64,000 nt of DNA from Dysgonomonas sp. UBA5412 (GTDB taxonomy: Bacteria; Bacteroidota; Bacteroidia; Bacteroidales; Dysgonomonadaceae). Location: NCBI GenBank assembly GCA_002409595.1, contig DHNQ01000012.1, forward strand, positions 36,849-100,848, given 5' to 3'. Positions 53,355 to 62,645 of the stretch are shown piece after piece. Position 1 is the first letter of the stretch, and each line of letters opens with the position of its first letter. The notes beneath the pieces are model-generated. The model saw only the letters and a program-made list of their open reading frames with translations. It searched no databases and had not been told where the DNA came from. The position numbers were made by a program, and so were the translations under genes.

Positions 53355-53828
53355 TTAACGGGTAATATAAAAAACATCAGGATTAGAGGTTGGAACAACC
53401 ACATAACGCTGTAAATGCAAGTTGGAGGACTCAGATACAACCCTTCCGTTCTCCATTAAGTTATATATCCTACCACATTTCGGACATTTCGCCTTACCAT
53501 TATTATCTGCCTTAACGCGTATCTCCCTAGCTAATTCGTTAGGGCAACTCAAATCGTATGCTAGCAGGTCAGGAGTATTAGTTGCATAAAAACTATTTAT
53601 TATCAATAAACCTCCATAACCTAACGATTCTCCCGCCAGAATGGGATAGTTACCCTTTATATATTCTTTATAGCTACCCGGAGTTCTCAATACAGCATCC
53701 GCGGAGTTCAGATTCACTTTAAAGTTAACAGGTTCTGCCGGTATCACGTTCTTATCCTCCTCCTTTCCGCAAGCCGAGCACAAAACGACTAATAAACTTA
53801 CGATAAATGTATATTTCAATATCTTCAT
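53355..53828 (-). CDS. Lipoprotein with a four-cysteine Rieske-like domain
   Basis: A 157-residue lipoprotein: lipobox CSAC at about residues 17-20 followed by GKEEDKN, an acidic run like the Bacteroidetes surface-export signal. The body has AYDLSCPNE and, further on, AKCPKCGRIYNL, the layout of a Rieske-type insert but without the two His ligands. It may bind zinc or simply be a Rieske-fold relic. The function is unknown. Confidence 0.6.
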   Translation of the reverse strand: MKILKYTFIVSLLVVLCSACGKEEDKNVIPAEPVNFKVNLNSADAVLRTPGSYKEYIKGNYPILAGESLGYGGLLIINSFYATNTPDLLAYDLSCPNELAREIRVKADNNGKAKCPKCGRIYNLMENGRVVSESSNLHLQRYVVVPTSNPDVFYITR

Positions 53829-53859
53829 AATATATAAAACGTAATTGATATAGTAAATA

Positions 53860-54783
53860 TTATCCTTGACCGCCTTTCAACGCGCCCAGATTTCTTTTTA
53901 ACCCGCTAAACTTAGCTCTTTTAACAGCAGAACCTTTAAAAATGGAACGATACTCCTCAACTGTCATATTCTCTAACTTATCGGCTGATAAATCGAGAAA
54001 TGCTTCCGAAGGATTAAACTCTTCAGTCTGATGAGGTCGGGCATATCTATTATATGGGCATACTTGCTGACAAATATCGCATCCGTAGAATCTATTATTC
54101 AGTTTTGAGGCGACCGAATAATCGATCTCTCCCTTGTTCTCTATTGTCTGATAAGAAATACATTTCTGAGCATTAATTACCTTGGGAGCTGTAATCGCCC
54201 CAACTGGGCAAGCATCCAGGCAACGAGAACAATTGCCGCACGAAATGTTTAACGGAGCATCATATTCCAGATCGAGGTTGAGGAACAACTCTCCCAGAAA
54301 GAAATAAGATCCCTTTCGGGGAATAATCAGTAATGAATTTTTGCCTATAAACCCCAAGCCCGCCTTAGCCGCCCAATATCGCTCCATAACCGGAGCTGTA
54401 TCTACAAAAACACGTCCGCCGAGAGAAGGTTCGACAGCCTTTATTTGATCAAAAAGCTGTTGAAGCTTGACCTTCATCACATCGTGGTAATCTTTGCCAT
54501 AAGCATAATATGCAAACTGAGGATGATCTTCCGATTGTCGCTTCTGTGGATAATAATTTAACGCTACACAAACAATAGACTTTACCCCTTCCACCAATAA
54601 TTCCGGCTCATATCTTTTTTCTGTATTACGAGCCATATAATCCATATCGGCATGAAAAGATCGGTCTATCCAATCCCCGAAACTCTGTTGAGTAGACACA
54701 TCTACCTTTTCGGCTTTACATATACCACATGCGTCAAAGCCAAGACTATACGCAAATTCTTTTATTTGTGAAGACGTAATCAA
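53860..54783 (-). CDS. queG: Epoxyqueuosine reductase
   Basis: A 307-residue iron-sulfur enzyme for the last step of tRNA queuosine synthesis. It has the cobalamin-binding N-terminal domain typical of QueG (GFDACGICKAE, VFVDTAPVMERYWAAKAGLGFIGKNS) and two [4Fe-4S] motifs, CGNCSRCLDACPVGA and CDICQQVCPYN. QueG uses cobalamin as cofactor, which fits this organism's evident use of B12. Confidence 0.95.
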   Translation of the reverse strand: MITSSQIKEFAYSLGFDACGICKAEKVDVSTQQSFGDWIDRSFHADMDYMARNTEKRYEPELLVEGVKSIVCVALNYYPQKRQSEDHPQFAYYAYGKDYHDVMKVKLQQLFDQIKAVEPSLGGRVFVDTAPVMERYWAAKAGLGFIGKNSLLIIPRKGSYFFLGELFLNLDLEYDAPLNISCGNCSRCLDACPVGAITAPKVINAQKCISYQTIENKGEIDYSVASKLNNRFYGCDICQQVCPYNRYARPHQTEEFNPSEAFLDLSADKLENMTVEEYRSIFKGSAVKRAKFSGLKRNLGALKGGQG

Positions 54784-54791
54784 CGGACAAT

Positions 54792-55370
54792 TTATTTTGG
54801 ACGTTTATCAACCTGCTGCACTCCCAAATAATCGTATACAATCGGGTCTACATATATTTCCTCTTTTGTCTTTTTATTCTTGAAGATAACTATATCGTGA
54901 TCTTTGAACCAACCTTCTTTTGCATTCTTATACATATTATTTCCAAACAGATATAGTTTACCCTTCTTAGGCTTTGCTTCCCATTCTTTACTCAATCCAT
55001 ACCAATTTATTAAATAATTACCCACCGATGCCGTAAATGCTGCATATCCCATATAGTTAGCAGTTCCACTAACAAATGTTTTTTGAGGGTCGCTCTCCTT
55101 TTCTTCTGCCGAAAAGTCAAGAGCCTGCACTGTCATTGTCAGCGACAGATCAATGATGGTTTCTATATCTATATTGGCATCTAAAGATTCGTCATTAGGC
55201 AAATTCTTAGTAATGAACGAAGACAAGGTTTCGTCCTTTATCTGATACTCCTTTCGTCCACCACCATCCTCATACTTTACAGCAAATCTGTATATCGTAC
55301 CTTTCAGCAAGAAGATAGCAACCAAAACGACAAGCACGATTATGGATATTCTTACGACAACTGACTTCAT
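54792..55370 (-). CDS. Membrane-anchored hypothetical protein
   Basis: A 192-residue protein with one N-terminal membrane segment (ISIIVLVVLVAIFLLKGTIY) and a soluble rest containing ANYMGYAAFTASVGNYLINWYGLS and a basic C-terminus. It may be attached to the periplasm or surface. I do not recognise the family. It lies 8 bp ahead of queG on the same strand. Confidence 0.6.
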   Translation of the reverse strand: MKSVVVRISIIVLVVLVAIFLLKGTIYRFAVKYEDGGGRKEYQIKDETLSSFITKNLPNDESLDANIDIETIIDLSLTMTVQALDFSAEEKESDPQKTFVSGTANYMGYAAFTASVGNYLINWYGLSKEWEAKPKKGKLYLFGNNMYKNAKEGWFKDHDIVIFKNKKTKEEIYVDPIVYDYLGVQQVDKRPK

Positions 55371-55514
55371 ATCAATATTTTATTTGTGTAGTAAATTATA
55401 TTTTAACTAAAAGGTGACAAAGTTGTACACTTTTCGACTGTTTTTTCATTTTTCATCTTAGTCTGCTTTTGCAAAACATTGATTCTTAATATAGATAAAA
55501 CAAAAGGCAAATCG

Positions 55515-56420
55515 TTATTTCCCCAACATTCCCTTTGTTACATACCATCTGAACTGGAGTAATTTCCAGCCCTTATTGGGTGACAAAAGAAGAGTATAAT
55601 AAGAAAATAAAACTACCGAACCAATCCATTTTTTTATTTCAGAAAGTATCCGTCCCCGATAAGCTTCTGGCGAAACAGCCTTTGTACGAATCCGCTCACT
55701 CTTTCCGATAGAATATGTTAATTCCCGAAAGTGAGACTCGGTAAGCTTCTTGCTCGGAATATAGTGATAAATACCCATTTGAGGAAGATAATAAAACAAT
55801 TCTCGCCCTCTGGTCAGTCTATCGTACAAATCCTTTTCCTCAGCTCCGATCAGTCCCGTACCTTTACGCCCAAGTTCGACATTAAACAAACCGTATTTCT
55901 CAAATATTTCCTTTCTGAATGCAGAATTTCCTCCTCCCGGATATTTCCCGCTTTTGAACGGTTTTATCTGATCTCCTTCATACAATGCTCCACCAATCAA
56001 TTGTTCCGTATAATGCGATAGCCAAGATGGTTTCTCCACCTCATAGACCGGCTGGATAGGGCCGCCACATGCTTTGACTTGAGGATACTGCTCGAAGAAA
56101 GAATCTATTGCTGGCAAATAATTATCAAACACTGTGGCATCGTCATCTACGAACACCAGTATTTCGCCTTGAGATTCTTCAACCCCTCGATTTCGGGCAT
56201 AAGACAAACCCTGATTCGTTTCTACAAAATAGCGGAAATTTACCTGAGGGTAATCTTTCTGAAATCGGGTGCAAATATCTTCTGTACTATCAGTACTATT
56301 ATTATTGACCAATACAATCTCGTAATCTTGATATGGGAATTTCTGCTCCGCAATGCTTTTCATAGCATTGTAGATATACTTTTCCCTATTATAGGTACAG
56401 AATATGACAGAAAATCTCAT
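55515..56420 (-). CDS. Family 2 glycosyltransferase
   Basis: A 301-residue GT-A enzyme: nucleotide-binding start (SVIFCTYNREKYIYNAMKSI), VLVNNNSTDST, and the DxD-like metal site VFVDDDATV. The rest includes GGGNSAFRKEIFEKYG and a C-terminal hydrophobic stretch. It probably adds a sugar to a surface glycan. The start codon is one base from the YfhO stop (56421), so the genes are cotranscribed. Confidence 0.9.
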   Translation of the reverse strand: MRFSVIFCTYNREKYIYNAMKSIAEQKFPYQDYEIVLVNNNSTDSTEDICTRFQKDYPQVNFRYFVETNQGLSYARNRGVEESQGEILVFVDDDATVFDNYLPAIDSFFEQYPQVKACGGPIQPVYEVEKPSWLSHYTEQLIGGALYEGDQIKPFKSGKYPGGGNSAFRKEIFEKYGLFNVELGRKGTGLIGAEEKDLYDRLTRGRELFYYLPQMGIYHYIPSKKLTESHFRELTYSIGKSERIRTKAVSPEAYRGRILSEIKKWIGSVVLFSYYTLLLSPNKGWKLLQFRWYVTKGMLGK

Positions 56421-58952
56421 CTAAATAGATACTTCAATTTTTTCTAACTCATCTTTCTTCTTACCAAACAATCCGAAACCAATTACAGCTAAGAGCAGTA
56501 AAACCAACAAGGCGGAAGAAGCCGTTGCTACGGTAGTACTCAAATAATAGTCGTGAGGTTCGAATTTGAATACAATCTCATGTTCGCCAGCCGGCACTCG
56601 CATAGCTCTCAACGTCCAATCGGCTCTGAAATGAGGCACTTTGTTGCCATCTATATATGCTTGCCAACCATCGGCAAAATATATTTCGGAAAATACAGCA
56701 AGCTGTTCTTTGGCTGCACTCGATTTATATTTTAATATATTCGGTTTGTATTCCGTCATAGAAATAGTTGCTGTCGAATCTGCCGACAAATTCAATCCTG
56801 ACAAATCTCCTTCGAAACGTTTATCTACGATTGCAACCTGATGCGGATCTAACGTATTGATAGCCGCAATTTCTTCATCGGCATTGTTTACCAACTGATA
56901 TTTATTCACAAACCAAGCCGTACCCATTGCAAAAGGATTTACCAATGGCGGTTGCTCCGGACTGTAAATAACATATTTTGCATTCAGCATATTCAGAGCC
57001 GTAGTGGCAGCAAAAGATGCTGTAATAGAATCTATATTTTGAGAATTGAAAGACGATATTACATGTTTTATCTCTCCATCCAAACGATGATCGATAAGCT
57101 CTTGATAACGTTTAAGCTTAGCAGCATGGTATCCTCCGATAGACTTATGATAATAAGATGTAGTGGTTTCGTTAAACGGATTGTTCAGATTAAGCACCCT
57201 ATAAGAAGGACTTGCATCCTGCAATATAAGTTTGTCAGCAGCAGACTGAGCAAAAGTTTCGGTCTGATAAATTGTCTGATTTACAAAGTTCTTTTCGTTC
57301 AAGAAACGTTTGTCTACCCCCCACAAGTCGATCAATAACAATACTGTTATTGCAACAGATGAATACATCATTAATTTTTGTTTTTCAATCTTTGTCTTGA
57401 AAGAGAAGAACAATACAGCCCCTGCCAAAATAACAAAGATCAGAGAGCGCAGGGCATCGGCAGATAATAAGTCTTTGCGGTCGGCAAGCAAGGCATTATA
57501 ATACCAATCGGGAACTTGCGCCTTCCAGGTTTCGTCGGTTGCCGAAGTGAAATTGAAGAAGAAACCCGGAGCGATCCAAAAGAATAAACACAGTCCGCCG
57601 GCTACTCCAAGGGATATATATAATGCTTTTTTGAGTTTTTGAGTTTCTATTTCTCCCGACAAAAATTCTTTAAGACCCCACACGGCAATCATTATCATAG
57701 ACAGTGCAGGTATTATCAATGCTGTGGATACAGCTCTAAATTTATTATACAAAGGGAAATGATAGAAGAAAATATCGTTAAACCATTCTAAATTCTTACC
57801 CCATGAAAGGAATATAAACAACAGTGTTCCGGCAAATATCCCCCACTTCACTTTGCTGCGAATAATGATCATCCCCAGTATGAAAAGAAAACAAATGATA
57901 GCTCCAAAATATACCGGACCTGAGGTGAAAGGCTGATCGCCCCAATAAGTATTGGCTCTCACACCCTGAGGTTCTACTTGCGCTCCATTCTTAACTAATT
58001 CTTTATAAAGATTGGATGATCGGTCGAGCGTACCACCCGAAGAACCTCCATGTATATTAGGTATCATCAGCGAAAGAGTTTCGGACTTTCCATAACTCCA
58101 TGCAAAGGCATAGTCTTTGTCCAACCCGGAAGACTGTTTTTCTGATGAGGAAGGTGCAGTCAGTTCCGATTTACCCCGTGTACTTTCTTTCGCCATTTCC
58201 AGATTAGCATATATATTTGCCATATTGCAGGCTGCTGCAATCACCAATGCAACTACCATTACTCCACAAGCTTTGAGCAAAGTTTTTATATCCTTTGTCG
58301 AGATCATCTGAGCTGCGAAAGCCAGAAAAAGAATAAAACAAAATATACCGGTATAGTATGTTATCTGCAAGTGATTACTTTTTATTTGCAAAGCCAGCCC
58401 TAATGCGACCAGAAATCCACCTAGCAGCACTTTCTTTTTGAACAGTACCATAACTCCTGCTACTATGAGTGGCATATATGCCAAAGCCCATGCTTTGGTA
58501 ACATGTCCGGCTTCGAGTATGATTATATTATAAGACGACAACGAATAGGCTATTGCTCCCAATGCCGAAACAGAAGGTTTGAATCCCATGACACAGAATA
58601 AGATGTAAGCCATTAGCATCCCCGTAAACACAGGTCCTGCGGTATTGCCGCCTAAGGCTTTGAGTGGGGCTTGCAGGTAGTCCAGAAAGTTAGGACTTCC
58701 GCCTTTTATACCTATCTGATAGGCAGGCATACCGGAAAACATAGATCCTGTCCATGCTGACGATTGCCCCTCATTTTTATAGTATTCGTCCAATTCGTGA
58801 AATGCTCCCTGAAATTGGGTAACATCGTGCTGAGACAAAACTTTCCCTTCCATCGACGGGCTAAAATAAGCCATCGTTATAGCTAAGAATACTACTATGG
58901 CGACAAGATGAGGCAATAGTTGCTTAAATAAAGATTTTTCTTTGTTTATCAT
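56421..58952 (-). CDS. YfhO-family membrane protein
   Basis: An 843-residue protein with about twelve membrane helices and the YfhO pattern (LSQHDVTQFQGAFHELDEYY, GSMFSGMPAYQIG, a long extracytoplasmic C-terminal domain ending with AGEHEIVFKFEPHDYYLSTT). YfhO proteins act like polyprenol-linked sugar transferases in glycosylating lipids or cell-wall polymers. The adjacent glycosyltransferase and methyltransferase support a surface-glycan role. Confidence 0.85.
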   Translation of the reverse strand: MINKEKSLFKQLLPHLVAIVVFLAITMAYFSPSMEGKVLSQHDVTQFQGAFHELDEYYKNEGQSSAWTGSMFSGMPAYQIGIKGGSPNFLDYLQAPLKALGGNTAGPVFTGMLMAYILFCVMGFKPSVSALGAIAYSLSSYNIIILEAGHVTKAWALAYMPLIVAGVMVLFKKKVLLGGFLVALGLALQIKSNHLQITYYTGIFCFILFLAFAAQMISTKDIKTLLKACGVMVVALVIAAACNMANIYANLEMAKESTRGKSELTAPSSSEKQSSGLDKDYAFAWSYGKSETLSLMIPNIHGGSSGGTLDRSSNLYKELVKNGAQVEPQGVRANTYWGDQPFTSGPVYFGAIICFLFILGMIIIRSKVKWGIFAGTLLFIFLSWGKNLEWFNDIFFYHFPLYNKFRAVSTALIIPALSMIMIAVWGLKEFLSGEIETQKLKKALYISLGVAGGLCLFFWIAPGFFFNFTSATDETWKAQVPDWYYNALLADRKDLLSADALRSLIFVILAGAVLFFSFKTKIEKQKLMMYSSVAITVLLLIDLWGVDKRFLNEKNFVNQTIYQTETFAQSAADKLILQDASPSYRVLNLNNPFNETTTSYYHKSIGGYHAAKLKRYQELIDHRLDGEIKHVISSFNSQNIDSITASFAATTALNMLNAKYVIYSPEQPPLVNPFAMGTAWFVNKYQLVNNADEEIAAINTLDPHQVAIVDKRFEGDLSGLNLSADSTATISMTEYKPNILKYKSSAAKEQLAVFSEIYFADGWQAYIDGNKVPHFRADWTLRAMRVPAGEHEIVFKFEPHDYYLSTTVATASSALLVLLLLAVIGFGLFGKKKDELEKIEVSI

Positions 58953-58966
58953 CTTATTTTATATTT

Positions 58967-59881
58967 TTATTGTTTCTTTTTCAATATATAGATTAACGAA
59001 CTAGATCGTTTTTTATTTGCAAGTGTACGCAAGAAGAAGATTCCTCCTTTGACCAGTCCACAAATACTAGCCATAAAAGAGCCTTTACTTTGTTCACTCA
59101 ACATGGAGATGTAGAACGCATCGAGATACATGGGTTTTATATCAATCAGTTGAAAGTTGTGCTTATCGGCTAAATGCAAGAAGTCGGAAGGGGAGAAATG
59201 CCACAAATGGCGCGGCACATCGTATGCTGCCCAAAATTCTTTATAGTATGCCGCATCGAAAGAATCTTTGTTGGGTAATGCAATTATAGCAATACCATCG
59301 TCTTTTAGGATAGTATGCAGTCGATCCATCACTTCATTCAAATGCTCCAGATGTTCCAGCACATGCCACATCGTTATCACATCTTTTGTTTTGGCAGGAA
59401 TATCATACAGATATTCCGACTTTTGGCAGTCCATATTAAATTTTTGTTTGGCATAAGCTCGTGCTGATTCTGACTTTTCGATGCCGGTAACGATCCACTT
59501 CAACTGCTTCATCCGATTGAGGAAATAGCCTGTGCCGGAACCTATATCCAAAAGCATTCCCGACTTTTGAGAGGCATAGTGGGTAACCAGCTTCGATTTT
59601 GACTTTAGAGCCATCTTGCGAGCCAGATGATATAAACTATTTACAATTCCTTTGTGAGTATCGGTGTGCGATATATATGCAGGGGCTTCGTAATAGGGTG
59701 CTATCATGTCTTCGGACGGAAAATCCTGCGTGAGGGCAAACCCGCATTGCTTGCATTTGCAAATTTCAAAAACTTCTTTTGTTGTCAAATAGTCGGTGCA
59801 GGATAGAAAGGGAAGCAGAGATGAGCTTCCGCAAACGGGGCATACCTGACTATGTATTCTGTGCTGAGCTTTATCGTCCAT
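58967..59881 (-). CDS. SAM methyltransferase with N-terminal zinc ribbon
   Basis: A 304-residue protein. The N-terminus has four Cys in two pairs (CPVCGSSSL...CKCKQCGFAL, a zinc ribbon) and is followed by a class I methyltransferase with motif I MLLDIGSGTGYFLNRM and MWHVLEHL. The layout resembles sugar/polyketide C- or O-methyltransferases. The start is 5 bp from the HAD gene stop. Confidence 0.85.
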   Translation of the reverse strand: MDDKAQHRIHSQVCPVCGSSSLLPFLSCTDYLTTKEVFEICKCKQCGFALTQDFPSEDMIAPYYEAPAYISHTDTHKGIVNSLYHLARKMALKSKSKLVTHYASQKSGMLLDIGSGTGYFLNRMKQLKWIVTGIEKSESARAYAKQKFNMDCQKSEYLYDIPAKTKDVITMWHVLEHLEHLNEVMDRLHTILKDDGIAIIALPNKDSFDAAYYKEFWAAYDVPRHLWHFSPSDFLHLADKHNFQLIDIKPMYLDAFYISMLSEQSKGSFMASICGLVKGGIFFLRTLANKKRSSSLIYILKKKQ

Positions 59882-59886
59882 ATTTA

Positions 59887-60546
59887 TTATTTGGAAAACT
59901 GTGTGCGATCTACCTCGTTAAAGCTTTTAATAATCGGACAGTCTTTCCAGTCTGTATAGTCATCGTCATTCGAATTTACAACTATTATTTTTCCGGCATT
60001 TGCATTTCGGGCTGATTGAAGTCCGGCTATCGCATCTTCAAAGACAATCACATCTTGCGGCTGTTTACTTATTACAGACAGAGCTAACTGATAGATCTGG
60101 GGATCGGGTTTTCCTTTTATTCTGCCATTATTATATACGACTTTATCATATTCGAACCAGCGAGTTAATGGCAAATATTCGAAATAGAAGTCCACATTTT
60201 CTTTTCCCGAAGCAGTGGCAATAGTAAAGGGTATATTCTCTTTTTTCAGAAAGTCTAAAAAATCAACTGCGCCGGGAGCCAATTGCATATCAGTTTCTAG
60301 GCATAATTGCTGATAAAGGCCTTCTTTCTCGGCTATATACCGAGCTATTTCCTCGTCTGACAGTGGTGTATTGAATATGGATAGAAATAAATCGCGATTA
60401 TTCTTTCCATGCATTTTTTGAAATTTTTCTTCGTCGGAAAGATGGAGGTTGTGCTTAGTCAAAAAAATATCCCAAGCTTTGTTGTGCAACTTCGTATCCC
60501 AGAATAATGTTCCGTTAAAATCAAAAATAACACCTGAAAACTGCAT
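59887..60546 (-). CDS. HAD-superfamily hydrolase (beta-phosphoglucomutase-like)
   Basis: A 219-residue HAD protein with a helical cap. Motif I reads DFNGTLFWD (nucleophile Asp, but Asn in place of the second Asp), motif II T in TIATASGK, and motif III/IV GKPDPQIY and VFEDAIAGLQSA. The Asn at the acid/base position is unusual for a phosphatase, so activity may be weak or different. It starts the leftward four-gene set. Confidence 0.85.
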   Translation of the reverse strand: MQFSGVIFDFNGTLFWDTKLHNKAWDIFLTKHNLHLSDEEKFQKMHGKNNRDLFLSIFNTPLSDEEIARYIAEKEGLYQQLCLETDMQLAPGAVDFLDFLKKENIPFTIATASGKENVDFYFEYLPLTRWFEYDKVVYNNGRIKGKPDPQIYQLALSVISKQPQDVIVFEDAIAGLQSARNANAGKIIVVNSNDDDYTDWKDCPIIKSFNEVDRTQFSK

Positions 60547-60712
60547 AGCTCTAATTATTAAAATGAGCTACAAATGTACGAAATACTTATATATATAGAT
60601 ATTTGGAGACCTAAGTATTATTTTTTTTATATATTACATTCAAACTTTTACTGTTTCTTTACTGTTAGTTTAGTCATAACAATTAAATAATAACACATTA
60701 AAATACCTGATT

Positions 60713-61315
60713 ATGAAAAGAGATTTTAAAGAAGCTATTAAAAATCGTAGAACGTATTACAACATAAACGACAAAAGTCCTATTTCGGACGAAGCTATAA
60801 AAGAACTTATAGATTTTGCAGTATTGCATGTACCTTCATCTTTCAATTCGCAATCGTCGAGAGTGATTCTTTTACTGGATGATAGTCATAAAAAGTTTTG
60901 GAATATAGTAAAAGATGTATTGAGAAAACTTGTCCCAGCAGAAGCCTTTCCTGCCACCGAAGCAAAAATAGATAACGCTTTTGCTGCCGGACATGGCACT
61001 ATTCTGTTTTATGAAGATGAAGAGGTAGTAGAAGGTTTGCAAAAAGCCTTCCCTACGTATAAGGAGAATTTTCCGGTATGGGCAAACCACACATCTGCAA
61101 TGCATCAGTTCGCAATATGGACTTTGTTGGAAGATGCCGGCTTAGGGGCTTCACTTCAACATTACAATCCTATTATAGATGCTGAAGTGGCAAAAGCTTT
61201 CGACATAAACCCAAAATGGAAATTGGTAGCGCAAATGCCGTTCGGTAGCCCTACTGCTGAAGCGGGAGATAAGGAGTTTAAATCTTTAGAAGAAAGAGTT
61301 TTAGTTTTTAAATAA
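60713..61315 (+). CDS. Nitroreductase-family protein
   Basis: A 200-residue flavoprotein of the nitroreductase fold, HBN1/YdfN-like: FKEAIKNRRTYYNINDKSPIS, VLHVPSSFNSQSSRVILL, and LLEDAGLGASLQHYNP. It probably reduces quinones or nitro compounds with NAD(P)H and FMN; the substrate is unknown. It is a single gene with its own terminator. Confidence 0.88.
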   Translation: MKRDFKEAIKNRRTYYNINDKSPISDEAIKELIDFAVLHVPSSFNSQSSRVILLLDDSHKKFWNIVKDVLRKLVPAEAFPATEAKIDNAFAAGHGTILFYEDEEVVEGLQKAFPTYKENFPVWANHTSAMHQFAIWTLLEDAGLGASLQHYNPIIDAEVAKAFDINPKWKLVAQMPFGSPTAEAGDKEFKSLEERVLVFK

Positions 61316-61340
61316 GAAGCAGCAAAATAAAACTTCAATA

Positions 61341-61408
61341 AGGCTATTCGGAATGAAGACAGATTATAAACCGTCTGTTAGCATTTCTCGAATAGCTTTT
61401 GTTTTTGT
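61341..61408 (+). terminator. Terminator of the nitroreductase gene
   Basis: GCTATTCG (61343-61350) pairs with CGAATAGC (61389-61396), with an inner ACAGA/TCTGT stem, followed by TTTTGTTTTTG. Confidence 0.75.
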
Positions 61409-61454
61409 CTTGGAGAACTGATATTTATATTTACTTTTACAACAAAAAAAGTTT

Positions 61455-61961
61455 ATGACTTTAGATATCATTCTTACGATCGTCGGCACTATATGTATTA
61501 TCATTGGCTTTCTAGGGTGTATATTGCCCGTTTTGCCGGGGATTCCATTAAGCTATCTAGGCATTATAGCTCTTCATCTGACTAGTTATGCCGAATATAG
61601 CAATGCGTTTCTAATCATATGGGGAGTGATTGTTATTATAGTGCAGATTCTTGATTATTATATCCCGATATGGGGTACAAAAAGGTTTGGTGGAGGCAAA
61701 AAAGGAGCTTGGGGTAGTGCCATAGGGACTATCGTGGGAATGTTTATCATACCGCCATGGGGTATTATTATATTTCCTTTTGTGGGTGCTGTCTTGGGAG
61801 AGTTGTTAGATGAGAAAGAATTTAAGATCGCTTTAAAAGCCGGCTTTGGGGCATTTTTAGGTTTTATTACCGGAATTATTATAAAGTTGATAATAGCAGG
61901 AATATTAGCTTTCTATTTTTTCAAAGAAGTAGCTATCGCTTTTTCGGATAAACTATTTTAG
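61455..61961 (+). CDS. DUF456 membrane protein
   Basis: A 168-residue protein with about four membrane helices and the DUF456 pattern (GFLGCILPVLPGIPLSYLGIIAL, QILDYYIPIWGTKRFGG, GAVLGELLDEKEFKIALKAGFGAFLGF). The function is unknown. It is a single gene ending at a hairpin. Confidence 0.88.
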   Translation: MTLDIILTIVGTICIIIGFLGCILPVLPGIPLSYLGIIALHLTSYAEYSNAFLIIWGVIVIIVQILDYYIPIWGTKRFGGGKKGAWGSAIGTIVGMFIIPPWGIIIFPFVGAVLGELLDEKEFKIALKAGFGAFLGFITGIIIKLIIAGILAFYFFKEVAIAFSDKLF

Positions 61962-61967
61962 AAATAA

Positions 61968-62005
61968 AAAAAGAAGTCATATCTATCATACGACTTCTTT
62001 TACTG
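61968..62005. terminator. Terminator after the DUF456 gene
   Basis: AAAGAAGTC with GACTTCTTT around a ~14-base loop, followed by TACTG; flanked by A-rich sequence. Confidence 0.65.
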
Positions 62006-62082
62006 CGGAGAGGAAGAGATCAAATATTTTATTATATATCAATACATTAAAAATACAGGTATCAAATATGTATCAAAACATA

Positions 62083-62229
62083 TTATTTTAAAGTGCAATC
62101 CCCTACCCTATAACTATTCTCTGCCTGATATTTCAACAAAGCAACCTCTTGTTCTAGTGCACTATTTTTACGTAAGGCCTCTTGTAGTTGTTTACGTAAC
62201 GAAGCTATTATTTTGTCTTTATCAGTCAT
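62083..62229 (-). CDS. Coiled-coil small protein, 48 residues
   Basis: A frame from the ATG at 62229 encodes MTDKDKIIASLRKQLQEALR, then NSALEQEVALLKYQAENSYR and VGDCTLK: one continuous heptad-rich helix. It lies 7 bp downstream of the lipoprotein gene on the same strand, so it may be cotranscribed. I do not recognise it; the heptad pattern and position argue for a real gene. Confidence 0.6.
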   Translation of the reverse strand: MTDKDKIIASLRKQLQEALRKNSALEQEVALLKYQAENSYRVGDCTLK

Positions 62230-62236
62230 TTGTAAA

Positions 62237-62638
62237 TTATTTTCTTTTCCTATCATCATGATACCCTGATAAGCTTACTATATTTGGATAGTTTTCTTCT
62301 ATGAATATATCATACTTAACTCGCCCAGATTGCTCTTTACCATCTTTATCTTTATACTTATGAGTAAAAAAAATATTACATCCATTTGTAAATATTGTAT
62401 CTGATTTTTCGCCAAACTTTATACCATCGATCTTATTGGTATCAACGAGTTTACCAAAGGCATCGCTGTTTACTATGACGACATCATAAACATCACATTT
62501 ATTGAAATAATCTGGATCGTTATAAATTACATATTTATATTTGTAACTTTTGTTTGCAGTGTAGTCTTGATCTTCATCATCTCCTCCACATGATACGAAC
62601 AAGGGTAATACAAGTAATAATAGTAATAGTTTTTTCAT
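62237..62638 (-). CDS. Small lipoprotein with acidic export signal
   Basis: A 133-residue protein. The start at 62638 gives a clean signal peptide (MKKLLLLLLVLPLFVSC) with the lipobox Cys followed by GGDDEDQD, the acidic run that directs Bacteroidetes lipoproteins to the cell surface. The frame is open 10 codons upstream, into the HsdR-N gene. The mature part is beta-rich and of unknown function. Confidence 0.65.
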   Translation of the reverse strand: MKKLLLLLLVLPLFVSCGGDDEDQDYTANKSYKYKYVIYNDPDYFNKCDVYDVVIVNSDAFGKLVDTNKIDGIKFGEKSDTIFTNGCNIFFTHKYKDKDGKEQSGRVKYDIFIEENYPNIVSLSGYHDDRKRK

Positions 62639-62645
62639 ATTATTT

